Source of the DNA: Abyssisolibacter fermentans | GTDB lineage: Bacteria; Bacillota; Clostridia; Tissierellales; MCWD3 | Assembly (NCBI RefSeq): GCF_001559865.1 | Contig: NZ_LOHE01000079.1 | Span: 39,292-103,291, forward strand | DNA: 64,000 bases | Direction of reading: 5' to 3' | Shown: positions 9,970-18,334 of the stretch, piece by piece | How positions within the stretch are numbered: position 1 is the first letter of the stretch | How the letters are laid out: every line of letters starts with the position of its first letter | Notes under the pieces: model-generated | Told to the model about the DNA's origin: nothing | Seen by the model: the letters and a program-made list of their open reading frames with translations, nothing else | The model's database searches: none | Translations under genes and position numbers: made by a program

Positions 9970-10518
9970 TTATTCTTTGTCAATGTTTTGATGCTTATTC
10001 TGATTAATTTTTTTAAATCCAATAAAATAATTTATAAAAGCAAACAATGCAATTAAAACTGCAATAGTTATAATAAAATAATTTAAATTTTTACTTATAT
10101 CAAACGCTATTATAAAAATTACTATGTAAAAAGTTAAAGTTGATAATTTACCATACTTATTTGCTGGTATAACTGTTTTATCCATATGACAAAACAAGAA
10201 AAATCCTCCAAAAATCATCAATAATTCTTTTATAACTATAAATACTAAGACCCAGAATGGTAAATAGTTTTTTATATATAGACATACTATAACAGTTATA
10301 AGTGTAAGTTTATCAGCTAAAGGATCTAAAATAGTTCCCCACTTTGTAATCATATCATATTTTCTTGCAATATAACCATCTAGAACATCAGTAATGCCTG
10401 CTAATATAAAAATACATGTAGCATATATCACACTGTATTCCATATATGAAAAAAATATTAATACATAAATTGGTATTAGAATAAATCTTATAGTAGTAAG
10501 AATATTTGGTATATTCAT
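9970..10518 (-). CDS. pgsA: CDP-diacylglycerol-glycerol-3-phosphate 3-phosphatidyltransferase
   Basis: An integral membrane CDP-alcohol phosphotransferase that makes phosphatidylglycerophosphate, the first committed step to phosphatidylglycerol and cardiolipin. The signature D-G-x2-A-R-x8-G-x3-D-x3-D is visible as TDVLDGYIARKYDMITKWG followed by TILDPLADKL. The N-terminus MNIPNILTTIRFILIPIYVL is typical of the family. ATG at 10518 gives 182 residues, the usual size, with GGGGTGG three bases upstream; an ATG 15 codons earlier lacks support. The stop lies about 45 bases before the 5' end of the Val T-box. The EamA transporter gene upstream is on the same strand. Confidence 0.93.
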   Translation of the reverse strand: MNIPNILTTIRFILIPIYVLIFFSYMEYSVIYATCIFILAGITDVLDGYIARKYDMITKWGTILDPLADKLTLITVIVCLYIKNYLPFWVLVFIVIKELLMIFGGFFLFCHMDKTVIPANKYGKLSTLTFYIVIFIIAFDISKNLNYFIITIAVLIALFAFINYFIGFKKINQNKHQNIDKE

Positions 10519-10678
10519 CTTCCACCCCATAATTTTTTTAAAATTTGGATAACACAATATCATTTTATTATATTTTTCTATTCAATGCAAATATAGACAT
10601 AATATAATCTGTTTTTTAGTATAAAACTATTTTATTACACTTGCGTCATTAATTCAATATTTTAAGTTATTATTAATA

Positions 10679-11548
10679 TTATTTGCTATCTCTTATCATT
10701 GATATTCTATTTACACCAATCAATGATGACATTATTAATATTCCACCAATTATAATTCTTAATCCTAACGGATCAGCAAAGAAACTTGCTCCAATAATAA
10801 CTGAAAAAATAATTCTACTAGCAGAAACTAATGATCCTGTGGCAGCATCTACATATCTGTATCCAGCAGTAATAAATAATTGACCTACAGCACCCAGTAA
10901 ACCTGATATAATTATATAATACATATAACTAATTGAAACTGTTTCAAAACTAGGTAGAGCAGTAAAAAAACTCATAAGACTGCCAAACCCCATAAGATAA
11001 AATACTATTAAATAGCTTTCATCATACTTTCTGGCTTCTCTTAAAGACGTTATAGCAAACGCAGCAATAAGACCTGAAATAAGAGCAATTACATCTCCAA
11101 TATTTATACTATTGAAATCAGGTACTACTACTAAATAATATCCAATAATTGTTAGACTTAAAAATAAATAATATATTTTGGGGATTTTTTCACCGTTGAT
11201 TTTAGGCGCTATCAAAAAAACAAAAACTGGATAGGTCATATTTAACATATTTGCATTTGTAATAGTTGTAAGCTGTATTCCATAAAAGAATAATATTATT
11301 GTAAAAGTATTAAGAACAGCTCTAAGCGAAACCCACTTAACATTGTTAGGTCTAAGACTCTTTTTTTTAACTACAACATATGTACAAGCTAATATAAATC
11401 CTATAAAAAATCTTGAAAATGCCAATATACTTCCTGATAAATTTGTATTTACTGTAACTATTTTACCAAAAGCAGAACTTATTGCAAAAAAAATAGCTGA
11501 TAGTAATAATAATACTATACCCTTGTATGTATTATTTGTTTTTGTCAT
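10679..11548 (-). CDS. EamA/DMT family transporter
   Basis: About 289 residues with ten predicted hydrophobic helices in two homologous halves. The first half is GIVLLLLSAIFFAISSAFGK to YYLVVVPDF, the second GDVIALISGLIAAFAITSL to the C-terminus. The end of the second half, SASRIIFSVIIGASFFADPL then RIIIGGILIMSSLIGV, is the usual EamA motif. These inner-membrane carriers move small metabolites or amino acids; the substrate cannot be read. ATG at 11548 is chosen (GCGAGG just upstream); the first in-frame ATG at 11566 has no Shine-Dalgarno. It may be cotranscribed with pgsA, 160 bases downstream. Confidence 0.85.
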   Translation of the reverse strand: MTKTNNTYKGIVLLLLSAIFFAISSAFGKIVTVNTNLSGSILAFSRFFIGFILACTYVVVKKKSLRPNNVKWVSLRAVLNTFTIILFFYGIQLTTITNANMLNMTYPVFVFLIAPKINGEKIPKIYYLFLSLTIIGYYLVVVPDFNSINIGDVIALISGLIAAFAITSLREARKYDESYLIVFYLMGFGSLMSFFTALPSFETVSISYMYYIIISGLLGAVGQLFITAGYRYVDAATGSLVSASRIIFSVIIGASFFADPLGLRIIIGGILIMSSLIGVNRISMIRDSK

Positions 11549-11735
11549 AACCTCGCCTACTTTCATATCTTTAACTATACTTTTTATATAAATTAATATA
11601 GCTATAATTAAAGTTTAATTTAAAAACATATAAATTTCAACAAAAAAACCAATTATTTTGGGATTATGTGCAGTAACAAATATATAAATCAAAGAATATC
11701 ATAATCGTAACAAGGTAAGGAGGTTTAATAGAATA

Positions 11736-11954
11736 ATGCATAAACATAAATTTACTTATCTAATTATTATATTAATAATTATAATTAGCTTAACTTTAGT
11801 TGGGTGTAAAGAAAACAAAAGTCAAAATTTAAAACTAGTAAATACAATGAACTCTCAAGTAAACATTGACCAAAATATAGCAATAACAAAAGCATTGAAT
11901 ACAAAATATAATATTAAATCAATGACCGCTTTTTTAGTGGTCACTTACATATAG
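11736..11954 (+). CDS. short lipoprotein, probably truncated
   Basis: 72 residues with a clear lipoprotein signal (IIILIIIISLTLVGCKENKS, Cys about 25) and a short hydrophilic tail. The last residues (TAFLVVTYI) are coded by a terminator-like hairpin at 11923-11943, so the body of the gene seems to have been lost just upstream of it. AAGGAGG stands 12 bases from the ATG, rather far. Downstream is a repeat-rich non-coding stretch, consistent with local decay. It may still be expressed as a mini-lipoprotein. Function unknown. Confidence 0.4.
   Translation: MHKHKFTYLIIILIIIISLTLVGCKENKSQNLKLVNTMNSQVNIDQNIAITKALNTKYNIKSMTAFLVVTYI
11923..11943 (+). terminator. hairpin at the 3' end of the short lipoprotein
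   Basis: TGACCGCT and AGTGGTCA pair around a T5 loop. No T-run follows, so termination is uncertain. Confidence 0.35.
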
Positions 11955-12094
11955 ATGTAATAATTTGAAAATAATTATCAATATCTATAATAGTGTAAAA
12001 TTTCTGGAATATATTACAATTTGACAACCAATACTTTGAAATTTTTCTAATTAAAAATTAAATTGCTTAAATTTATTTTAGCTCTCTAATATGT

Positions 12095-12303
12095 AGCGAG
12101 GGAGCCATGCAGGAATCTTTCTCTTACGCGGTGTGTATACATGTTTTGAGTAGAGAACAGAAATCTATGATTTCTTGTGAATCACTTACTGCTAGGAATG
12201 AAATGAGTAGGAGTTACCTCTTTATTATAAATTGAAGGAAAAAACATGCGTACCAATGTTCCTTAGAAAGAAACCCTGCATGTCTCCTAGCATCTTTATG
12301 GTT
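12095..12303. repeat. composite inverted-repeat element carrying the palindromic core module
   Basis: Imperfect terminal inverted repeats (left GCGAGGGAGCCATGCAGG..TCTTTCT; right, on the opposite strand, GCTAGGAGACATGCAGG..TCTTTCT) enclose about 209 bp. At 12150-12222 it holds a copy of the core module also found at 9226-9395 and 14939-15012: GTAGAGAACAGAAATCTATG... ending GCTAGGAATGAAATGAGTAG. Short frames across the right arm read RRHAGFLSKE, a phrase I believe recurs as spurious ORFs in clostridial genomes. The rest of the gap 11955-12400 shows nothing else I recognise. Confidence 0.6.
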
Positions 12304-12401
12304 GCTAGTTAATAATACAAATTTATGTTTAGTATCCAGACTGGTATTAAATGTATTTAAAATTGCACTATTGTATTCAATATGATATATTATACTTATA
12401 A

Positions 12402-12440
12402 TAAAAACCCATAGACGACTTGGTAGGCTGACTATGGGTT
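12402..12440 (-). terminator. terminator of the amino-acid permease gene
   Basis: On the minus strand AACCCATAG pairs with CTATGGGTT and is followed by TTTTATT. A second hairpin (AAAGCCCTTAT/ATAAGGACTTT, plus 12451-12482) overlaps the stop codon region. Confidence 0.75.
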
Positions 12441-12481
12441 GAATCATTTTCTAAAGTCCTTATATCTCTAAATAAGGGCTT

Positions 12482-13819
12482 TTATGCGTTTTCAACACTT
12501 ATTTCCATATTAACTTCTTTACTTCTAATTATACCAAATGCTATAGCAAATAACATAACTGCTGCATTTCCAATTAACCCAACTTTATCAAGATTAGCTG
12601 CCATCAATACAGCTTGAAGTGCTATAACTAAAACTGATACTATATTTAAAATATAAAACCAAGTGTTACTAACATGAAATGGAGAAGCTTCCCATTGTTT
12701 TGGAAAAAGCTTTGGAAGCCTAAAACATCCGAATCCAATAATTAATAAGCTTATAAAGTTAAGTAATAACGCAAAATTGGCAATATACTCAATATCAAGT
12801 CCTGTTAAAATAGGTATTAATCCAACTATATAAAATATTAATAAAAGCTTATAAGGTGTATTATATTTAGTATGAAGCTTAGCAAGTGAATTAGGAAACC
12901 ATCCGTCGACACATGCCTGCATTATTGGTTTTGTAACCCAGCTTACAGTTGCATTTAGTGTAGTAATAAGTGCAAACATCGCACCACCTACGATGAAGAA
13001 TACATACAACCAATTTGGTAAAATAGCTTCAGCAGCTAATGTTAAAGGCTTTCCTGCAACTTGATCAACTGGTAATACACCTGCTGCAACGGTACTCATT
13101 AAAGCATATAAACATGCAACAATAAGCGTCGCAACTATAAGAACAAATGGAATATCTCTCTTGGCATCTTTTGCTTCAGCACTAAGGTTAAGTATTACAC
13201 TCGCGCCACCAGTTGCAAACGTTAATAATGCCATTGCTGTTAATAATCCTGTAATACCTTCTGTCATAAAACCTGGGTTTTGAAAATATCCCGGTTTTAT
13301 TTCAAAAACTCCAAATCCTGTGAACGCTGCAAGTGCCACTGCAAGAATAACAACCATTGCTGATTGAAGTTTTGTAGCCTCTTTAACTCCAAAGAAGTTA
13401 ATAACAAAAACTATTGTCAAAATAACTATTGCAACTAATTTGGGAGGTATTGCAGGTACTAGTGCAAAGAAATAATCAGCAAATGAAATTGCATACATTG
13501 CTATGGAAACGTTAGCTACAAGATAAATAATAATAAACATTCCCGCAAATTTCTTGCCAACAAATACTGCTGCTTGTGTATATTGACCACCTCTTAATCT
13601 TACTGAACTTGTTATGAAAATCATGGGAATAGTTAAACCAATAACTGCTACCGCAGCTAGCATAAATGCTAAATTTACAGAACGTCCTGTCATTGCAATA
13701 GCTACTCCTGTCAAAGCCATAATACCTGCACCAATGGTCTGCCCTATAGCCACTGGAAATAGTTCTTTACGCCCCAATGACTTTGTTAAATTTTTAGTTG
13801 AAACACTACTATCAGACAT
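12482..13819 (-). CDS. APC family amino-acid permease
   Basis: 445 residues with about 12 transmembrane helices. The helix-1 motif is ELFPVAIGQTIGAGIMALTG, matching the IGxGI substrate-binding bend of the amino acid-polyamine-organocation superfamily. The helix-6 region is LTFATGGASVILNLSAEAKDAKRDIP, close to the family FxGxE..A.E.KNP..IP pattern. The likely role is proton- or sodium-coupled uptake of an amino acid; the substrate is unknown. It follows the EFR1 gene and the fused C-S lyase gene on the same strand, which hints at a sulfur amino acid, but repeats interrupt the gaps and the link is inference. Confidence 0.85.
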   Translation of the reverse strand: MSDSSVSTKNLTKSLGRKELFPVAIGQTIGAGIMALTGVAIAMTGRSVNLAFMLAAVAVIGLTIPMIFITSSVRLRGGQYTQAAVFVGKKFAGMFIIIYLVANVSIAMYAISFADYFFALVPAIPPKLVAIVILTIVFVINFFGVKEATKLQSAMVVILAVALAAFTGFGVFEIKPGYFQNPGFMTEGITGLLTAMALLTFATGGASVILNLSAEAKDAKRDIPFVLIVATLIVACLYALMSTVAAGVLPVDQVAGKPLTLAAEAILPNWLYVFFIVGGAMFALITTLNATVSWVTKPIMQACVDGWFPNSLAKLHTKYNTPYKLLLIFYIVGLIPILTGLDIEYIANFALLLNFISLLIIGFGCFRLPKLFPKQWEASPFHVSNTWFYILNIVSVLVIALQAVLMAANLDKVGLIGNAAVMLFAIAFGIIRSKEVNMEISVENA

Positions 13820-13853
13820 AATATTCCTCCTTGTTAGTTAAATATATCAGAGA

Positions 13854-13931
13854 GATTGTCTCAAAATGCCAGAATCCTTGTTATTAAAACACCTTATTTG
13901 ACAACTAAAATTAACATTTTGAAACAACCCT
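13854..13931. repeat. internally deleted copy of the MITE-like element
   Basis: 78 bp with the same ends as the element at 9181-9443: ATTGTCTCAAAATGCCAG... at the left and CATTTTGAAACAACCC at 13916-13931. Only the outermost 35-40 bp of each end are kept; the two palindromic modules are missing. It lies in the 135-bp gap between the EFR1 gene and the permease gene. Confidence 0.65.
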
Positions 13932-13954
13932 TATCAGTTTATATGATCAATATA

Positions 13955-14737
13955 TTAAATGAATATTTCAGGTTCTTTTCTGTCATGCGCCATAACTGCA
14001 AGAAGTTTAATTTGTTCTTTAAATTTAGGAACACTTACTTCTCTTGCACCTTCTGGACAATTTCTAACACATCTATAACATAGAATGCATCTAAAATTAT
14101 CTGTTCTTTTAGGGTTATTAGGATCTATTGCTTTCATAGGGCAGATTTCTACACATTTACCACAGTTTTTACATTTATCATTAACCGTTGGTGAAATTGG
14201 CAAATCAGTTGAATGTTTGTACGGAAAATTACCAGGTACTTTTATATTTAAATCATCAAGATTTGATAAACTAGATATCTTTTCTAATATTTTCTGTCCA
14301 AACTCTTCTTGTTCTTTAGCGTCTGTTTCATCTGGTCTTCCTGCTCCTAATCCATTGTTAAAAGAATGTTCACCCACAAATGCAGCCGCAGCTACCGATT
14401 TAAATCCACACTTCTCAGCTCCATTTTTAAGTTCTAATAGTGCATCTTCATATGCTCTGTTACCATATACTACTATTGGTACGCATAATGTACCATCAGC
14501 AGCTGTTCTATTGAATATTTCTTTTGCAACAGGTACCATTCTACCATTATAAACAGGCATTCCAAAGAGTATCAATTCATCCTTTTCAAATACTCTTCTT
14601 TCCCATCTCTTATCAAAATCAGTTAAATCCAAATGTTTTATTTCTCCTATATCCATTCCTTTGGCTATGTTTTCTAGTGTTTTCTTTGTAGTACCTGTTG
14701 GTGAAAAATACATAAGTGTTACTTTATTAAATTTCAT
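13955..14737 (-). CDS. EFR1-type flavodoxin plus 2[4Fe-4S] ferredoxin protein
   Basis: 260 residues. The N-terminal flavodoxin-like domain (about 1-180) begins KVTLMYFSPTGTTKKTLENI, with the FMN phosphate loop SPTGTTK. A C-terminal bacterial-type ferredoxin domain has two cluster motifs, CKNCGKCVEICP and CILCYRCVRNCP. This is the EFR1 arrangement of anaerobes, expected to pass electrons between FMN and iron-sulfur clusters in the cytosol. The partner enzyme is unknown; the neighbouring C-S lyase/peroxiredoxin fusion is a possible one. The start ATG has GGAGGTAG upstream. Confidence 0.9.
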   Translation of the reverse strand: MKFNKVTLMYFSPTGTTKKTLENIAKGMDIGEIKHLDLTDFDKRWERRVFEKDELILFGMPVYNGRMVPVAKEIFNRTAADGTLCVPIVVYGNRAYEDALLELKNGAEKCGFKSVAAAAFVGEHSFNNGLGAGRPDETDAKEQEEFGQKILEKISSLSNLDDLNIKVPGNFPYKHSTDLPISPTVNDKCKNCGKCVEICPMKAIDPNNPKRTDNFRCILCYRCVRNCPEGAREVSVPKFKEQIKLLAVMAHDRKEPEIFI

Positions 14738-14762
14738 TTTTTCTACCTCCTATTATAATTTC

Positions 14763-14885
14763 TATAGTTAAGTGCAAAATGCTACACTATTCATAAATTC
14801 TACCTTTAAATGCATTGAAATAACTTTGTTTCCCCCATTTTAAGCATATATTAGTTATGAATACTATCAATATAGTCACTAGGTA
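14763..14885. repeat. repeat family 2, copy 1
   Basis: The left end TAGTTAAGTGCAAAATGCTA matches 23.16 kb (TAGTTAATGCAAAATGATAC) apart from one insertion and one substitution. The right end ACTATCAATATAGTCACTAGG (14863-14883) matches ACTACCAATACAGTAACTAGG at 23.21 kb with four differences. The insides differ in length. Lies in the leader of the EFR1 gene. Confidence 0.45.
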
Positions 14886-14915
14886 TCATCTAATGTTTCT
14901 TTGAAAGAGTGACTT

Positions 14916-15037
14916 CAAGAGTTCGTTTCTTCATCGTTTCTAAGTAGAAAACCAAAATCTGCGATTTTGAGTGAATCACTTACTGCTAGGAACGTAGTGA
15001 GTAGTGAGTTTCATATTTATTTCGAAACGAGCTCTTG
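14916..15037. repeat. inverted-repeat element enclosing the palindromic core module
   Basis: CAAGAGTTCGTTTC (14916-14929) and GAAACGAGCTCTTG (15024-15037) form 14-bp terminal inverted repeats with one mismatch. Between them, at 14939-15012, is the core module: AAGTAGAAAACCAAAATCTG... ending GCTAGGAACGTAGTGAGTAG. The flanking repeats are unrelated to those at 9.2 and 12.1 kb. With repeat family 2 it fills the 435-bp gap between the C-S lyase fusion and EFR1 genes. Confidence 0.6.
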
Positions 15038-15172
15038 TCGGAACCGTCAAAGATTATACACATATTGAAAAAACTATATGATAACGTGTAGAGATGATTC
15101 CCCTCGCCAAAAACTTATGAACTTAAGCAATAAAAGTTATCCACATTATATAAATTTACATTTTGTTACTAC

Positions 15173-16864
15173 CTATAGTTTTTCTATCATTTCTTCAACG
15201 CTTGGAATATCTGATGCATCTTTACCATAATGTACAAATTCCACTATGCCTTTTTCATTAATTAAGAATGCTGCTGGTAATTGAAGTTCGTTTCCTTCAT
15301 ATTTTCCATGTTGTATACCCATTTGCATTGCTTTCATTCCTTTTTCAAGAACTTTTCCTGATGCCATACCCATTTGACTATAAGCTGTATTGAGATTATA
15401 CAGTTTATATAATTTCTGGTCAGGATCACAAATAATATCATAAGGAATATCTTCTTTTTTTACTTGATCACTTATTGTCTCTGCATCACTTTGTAAAACT
15501 ACAAATAATTGTGCATCTTTATCGGTAAACTCTTTATATCTTTCAATAAATTCTGCTATATCTACCTGACAAAGAGTACAGCCATAATATCTTAAAAACA
15601 CAAGATAAGTTTTCTTATCAAGTTTAGATTTAAAATCAATATTTTTTTCCCAAGGTGTATCATATGTAAAGTCTCTTAATTTATCACCTATTCGAACTTT
15701 ATTCATTGTGTTTGCTATTCTTACTAAACATTCATGAAGTATGCTTCTAGGACAAGCAACATTAATTCTTTGAAAATATTTACCTTCTGGTCCAAACATT
15801 GTACCCCCATCAAGTAATACATTTGCATCTTCTACCATAAGCTTATCAAGTTCTTCTCCACCTATGCGGTAAGCCTCTAAATCTATCCACGCTAGATAAG
15901 TTCCTTCTGCTGGAACATATTTAGCTTTAGGAAGATGCTTGTCCAAGAATTCCTTAATATAATTCATATTACCGTCAATATAATCATTTACTTGATCTAA
16001 CCAGTCTTCACTTTCATCAAATGCTGCTTGAACGGCCCAAATTGAAAGTGGAGAAGAAGCACTCATCCCTACAACTTCATTCCATCTTTCTTTAAATTCT
16101 TTATTTTTAATAATTATATGTGACATTTGCAAACCTGCAAGATTAAATGATTTACTAGGTGCTGTACAAACAATGATTCTATCTTCTTTAGGGAAAAGTG
16201 TATCAATAACAGTATGTTTTACACCTTTTCTTACTATGTCATAATGGATTTCATCTGATACCAAAATTACATCATTTGCAAGACAAATTTCTCCTACTCT
16301 TCTTAGTTCTTCTTCTTTCCAAACCCTTCCCACTGGATTATGTGGTGAACATAAAACCATCATTTTATTGTTAGGATCTTTTGCTTTTGCTTCTAAATCT
16401 TCAAAATCCATAGTATAGTAACCATCATTATTAATTAATGCATTATTTACTACCACACGTTTATTATTTTCAATACTTGTTGTAAACGGATAATAAACAG
16501 GTCTTTGAATTATGACTCCATCGCCTTCTTTAGTAAAACATTTAATTAAATTGCTAATTGCAGGAACCACACCAGGACTAATAAAAATATCTTCAGAATG
16601 TACATACCAACCGAATCTTCTCTGCATCCATGAGCAAACTGCTCTATAGTATTCACCTGTCATACACATGCTATACCCAAATATTTCTCTATCAGTTCTT
16701 GCCTTAATTGCTTCTTGAATAGGTTTTGCACAAGCAAAATCCATATCAGCTACCCATAATGGTAATGTATCTGCATCAACTTCTGGGTTTATCATTGCAC
16801 CAAATTCCCATTTTCCACTATTAGTACCCTTTCGGTCAACGATTCTATCTAAATCGTATTTCAT
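15173..16864 (-). CDS. MalY/PatB-type C-S lyase fused to a peroxiredoxin-like domain
   Basis: About 563 residues, against some 390 for ordinary PatB/MalY enzymes. Residues 1-390 are a fold-type I PLP enzyme of the cystathionine beta-lyase group: YDLDRIVDRKGTNSGKWE, PLWVADMDFACAKPI, SPHNPVGRVWKEEEL, SDEIHYDI and the PLP lysine in APSKSFNLAGLQ (about residue 240). Residues from about 400 form an AhpC/TSA-like domain: TYLVFLRYYGCTLCQVDIAEF with a CxxC, FVVLQSDAETI and PAAFLINEKGIVEFVHYG. The lyase part should release thiol or sulfide, pyruvate and ammonia from cystathionine or cysteine-like substrates. The fused domain suggests coupled thiol redox. ATG at 16864 (AAGGAG nine bases upstream) is preferred over ATG at 16873, which touches the Shine-Dalgarno. 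Confidence 0.88.
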   Translation of the reverse strand: MKYDLDRIVDRKGTNSGKWEFGAMINPEVDADTLPLWVADMDFACAKPIQEAIKARTDREIFGYSMCMTGEYYRAVCSWMQRRFGWYVHSEDIFISPGVVPAISNLIKCFTKEGDGVIIQRPVYYPFTTSIENNKRVVVNNALINNDGYYTMDFEDLEAKAKDPNNKMMVLCSPHNPVGRVWKEEELRRVGEICLANDVILVSDEIHYDIVRKGVKHTVIDTLFPKEDRIIVCTAPSKSFNLAGLQMSHIIIKNKEFKERWNEVVGMSASSPLSIWAVQAAFDESEDWLDQVNDYIDGNMNYIKEFLDKHLPKAKYVPAEGTYLAWIDLEAYRIGGEELDKLMVEDANVLLDGGTMFGPEGKYFQRINVACPRSILHECLVRIANTMNKVRIGDKLRDFTYDTPWEKNIDFKSKLDKKTYLVFLRYYGCTLCQVDIAEFIERYKEFTDKDAQLFVVLQSDAETISDQVKKEDIPYDIICDPDQKLYKLYNLNTAYSQMGMASGKVLEKGMKAMQMGIQHGKYEGNELQLPAAFLINEKGIVEFVHYGKDASDIPSVEEMIEKL

Positions 16865-17020
16865 AACAATCATCTCCTTTTTATTTTTTTATACTGTACT
16901 TGTACTTAATGATTAATATGCAGTTATCCTAGCTTATAATCTCGTTTAATGCTATTTTTATACATCTCACCTTCTTACTTTATTTAATAATTTATATACC
17001 TTTGAAAATGAGTAATCTAT

Positions 17021-17045
17021 GTTTGCTAATTTATTTGCAGCAAAC
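17021..17045. promoter_or_regulatory. hairpin/palindrome with a motif shared with the marR leader
   Basis: GTTTGCT-N11-AGCAAAC contains TAATTTATTTGCA (17027-17039). The same 13 bases occur at 17897-17909, just upstream of the marR Shine-Dalgarno. It could be a shared operator for the C-S lyase fusion and marR genes. Confidence 0.35.
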
Positions 17046-17124
17046 GTTTTTTTACAGTCTATTTTTACACCTATTTCTTGATAGGTGACAAAATATAAAC
17101 TATAAAAAGATAAAACATCACATA

Positions 17125-17145
17125 ATAGTTTAGGTTCTATACTAT
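17125..17145. promoter_or_regulatory. putative MarR operator 1
   Basis: 21-bp near-perfect palindrome ATAGTTTAG-N3-CTATACTAT (N3 = GTT), upstream of the C-S lyase fusion gene. Two further copies lie at 17181 and 17307. Confidence 0.6.
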
Positions 17146-17180
17146 TCGAATAAAAAAAATCATTTTGCTATTATTTTACA

Positions 17181-17201
17181 TTAGTTTAGCATCTATACTA
17201 T
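17181..17201. promoter_or_regulatory. putative MarR operator 2
   Basis: TTAGTTTAG-N3-CTATACTAT (N3 = CAT), 56 bp from operator 1; only the first base differs in the arms. Confidence 0.6.
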
Positions 17202-17306
17202 TTGCGTGTATAAAGCTATTATTTCATTCCTCAAAGGCTATCTTTTTAAAATACATTAGGAAAATTATATTTGTAACAGCTAATGTATAATTTCCTATGT
17301 ATTTTA

Positions 17307-17327
17307 ATAGTTTAGGACCTATACTAT
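17307..17327. promoter_or_regulatory. putative MarR operator 3
   Basis: ATAGTTTAG-N3-CTATACTAT (N3 = GAC), 126 bp from operator 2. The arms are identical to operator 1; only the three central bases differ. Confidence 0.6.
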
Positions 17328-17413
17328 AATAATATAAAAAATAAATACTTTATTACTTTACTAGTATAATATGATTCTTCGTATTTTGTCAAGTATTTTG
17401 TTTAAATGTCACT

Positions 17414-17872
17414 TTATGAATTTTTCCCATATTTATCCATGTTACGCAGTACTTTCAAACAAGTTGAAATTTCTTGAGTTCTTACGTTTTTTATGCTATC
17501 TAGATACATTTGGTAATTTTTTTTATCTAATTCTTTATGAAATTCAAATATTTTTTGTCCTTTTTCTGTTAAGGATAATTTTATTCTCCTATTATCTTCA
17601 GGTTCCTTTTCTTTATTTACTATTTTTTTTTCAGTTAATTTATCAATTATTTGAGAAACAGCTCCTTTAGTCTTTCCTGTTATATTCGCAATATCAGTTA
17701 CTCCTATACGCTCAGATTTACCGATTAATTTTATAGTATGTGCTTCAACCATATATAACAAATCATCTGTTCCATAGTTTCGTGGAACTGAATCATATGC
17801 ATGTATATCTCTAGAAATTTTGTATATTAATTCCATGAATTCATCAAATACTTGTTCTCTTTCTCTATTCAT
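17414..17872 (-). CDS. MarR family transcriptional regulator
   Basis: About 152 residues with the MarR winged-helix layout. The N-terminal dimerisation helix is FDEFMELIYKISRDIHAYD. The DNA-binding part GVTDIANITGKTKGAVSQII (recognition helix about residues 65-82) is followed by the wing KKIVNKEKEPEDNRRIKLSL and LTEKGQKIFEFH, with the conserved D-x-R-R. ATG at 17872 is chosen (AAGGAAGG ten bases upstream); the TTG one codon earlier is less likely. It lies upstream of, and codirectional with, the C-S lyase/peroxiredoxin gene, and three near-identical palindromes fill the gap between them. It probably controls that gene; the ligand is unknown. No Cys is available for direct thiol sensing apart from one in the C-terminal helix (STCLKVL). 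Confidence 0.9.
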   Translation of the reverse strand: MNREREQVFDEFMELIYKISRDIHAYDSVPRNYGTDDLLYMVEAHTIKLIGKSERIGVTDIANITGKTKGAVSQIIDKLTEKKIVNKEKEPEDNRRIKLSLTEKGQKIFEFHKELDKKNYQMYLDSIKNVRTQEISTCLKVLRNMDKYGKNS

Positions 17873-18334
17873 CAAACAAAAACCTTCCTTATGTATTAAT
17901 TTATTTGCAATAAATATTATATCATATTATGTTCACCTTTATAACTCCATATAAACTTTTATGTTTTTAATATCCTCTTTTAAATATAACAAATTATATA
18001 ACCTGCTTAAATATATTAAGTTTTTTGTAATACTTATGAGCAAAATAAGTTGACTAATAATTTTTGTTATACTACAGACCAATGGTGATTTTTATCTGTT
18101 GTCATTATTTAATCATAATACTAAATTTATTAAATTTTAAATATTGCATATTTTGTTTCACTGGTTCTATCTTTGGTACAGTTTGCGCTTTGAGTAGTAT
18201 TTTACTTTTTCTTTGAACAAACCAAAGCCTGTAATTTATCGCTTATTCACATTTTGAAATTAAGTAGAATATAATAAAAAAAGTCTTTATCTTAAATTTG
18301 AGATTTTTTAACTTATTGTAATAAGGAGGTTATT
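17873..18334. other. 462-bp divergent intergenic region
   Basis: It lies between marR (leftward) and the substrate-binding protein gene (rightward). Apart from the TAATTTATTTGCA motif near marR and the AAGGAGG before the binding-protein ATG, I see only AT-rich sequence. No open frame, tRNA or riboswitch is recognisable. Confidence 0.5.

Noticed and set aside
12214..12447. 77-codon minus-strand frame across the 12.1-kb repeat and the permease terminator
   Set aside because: The product (RRHAGFLSKE..) is encoded by the arm of an inverted-repeat element and the terminator hairpin. No ribosome-binding site or coherent composition.
17371..17670. 99-codon plus-strand frame opposite marR
   Set aside because: Phe/Leu/Tyr-rich antisense shadow without Shine-Dalgarno; MarR on the minus strand has a full winged-helix pattern.
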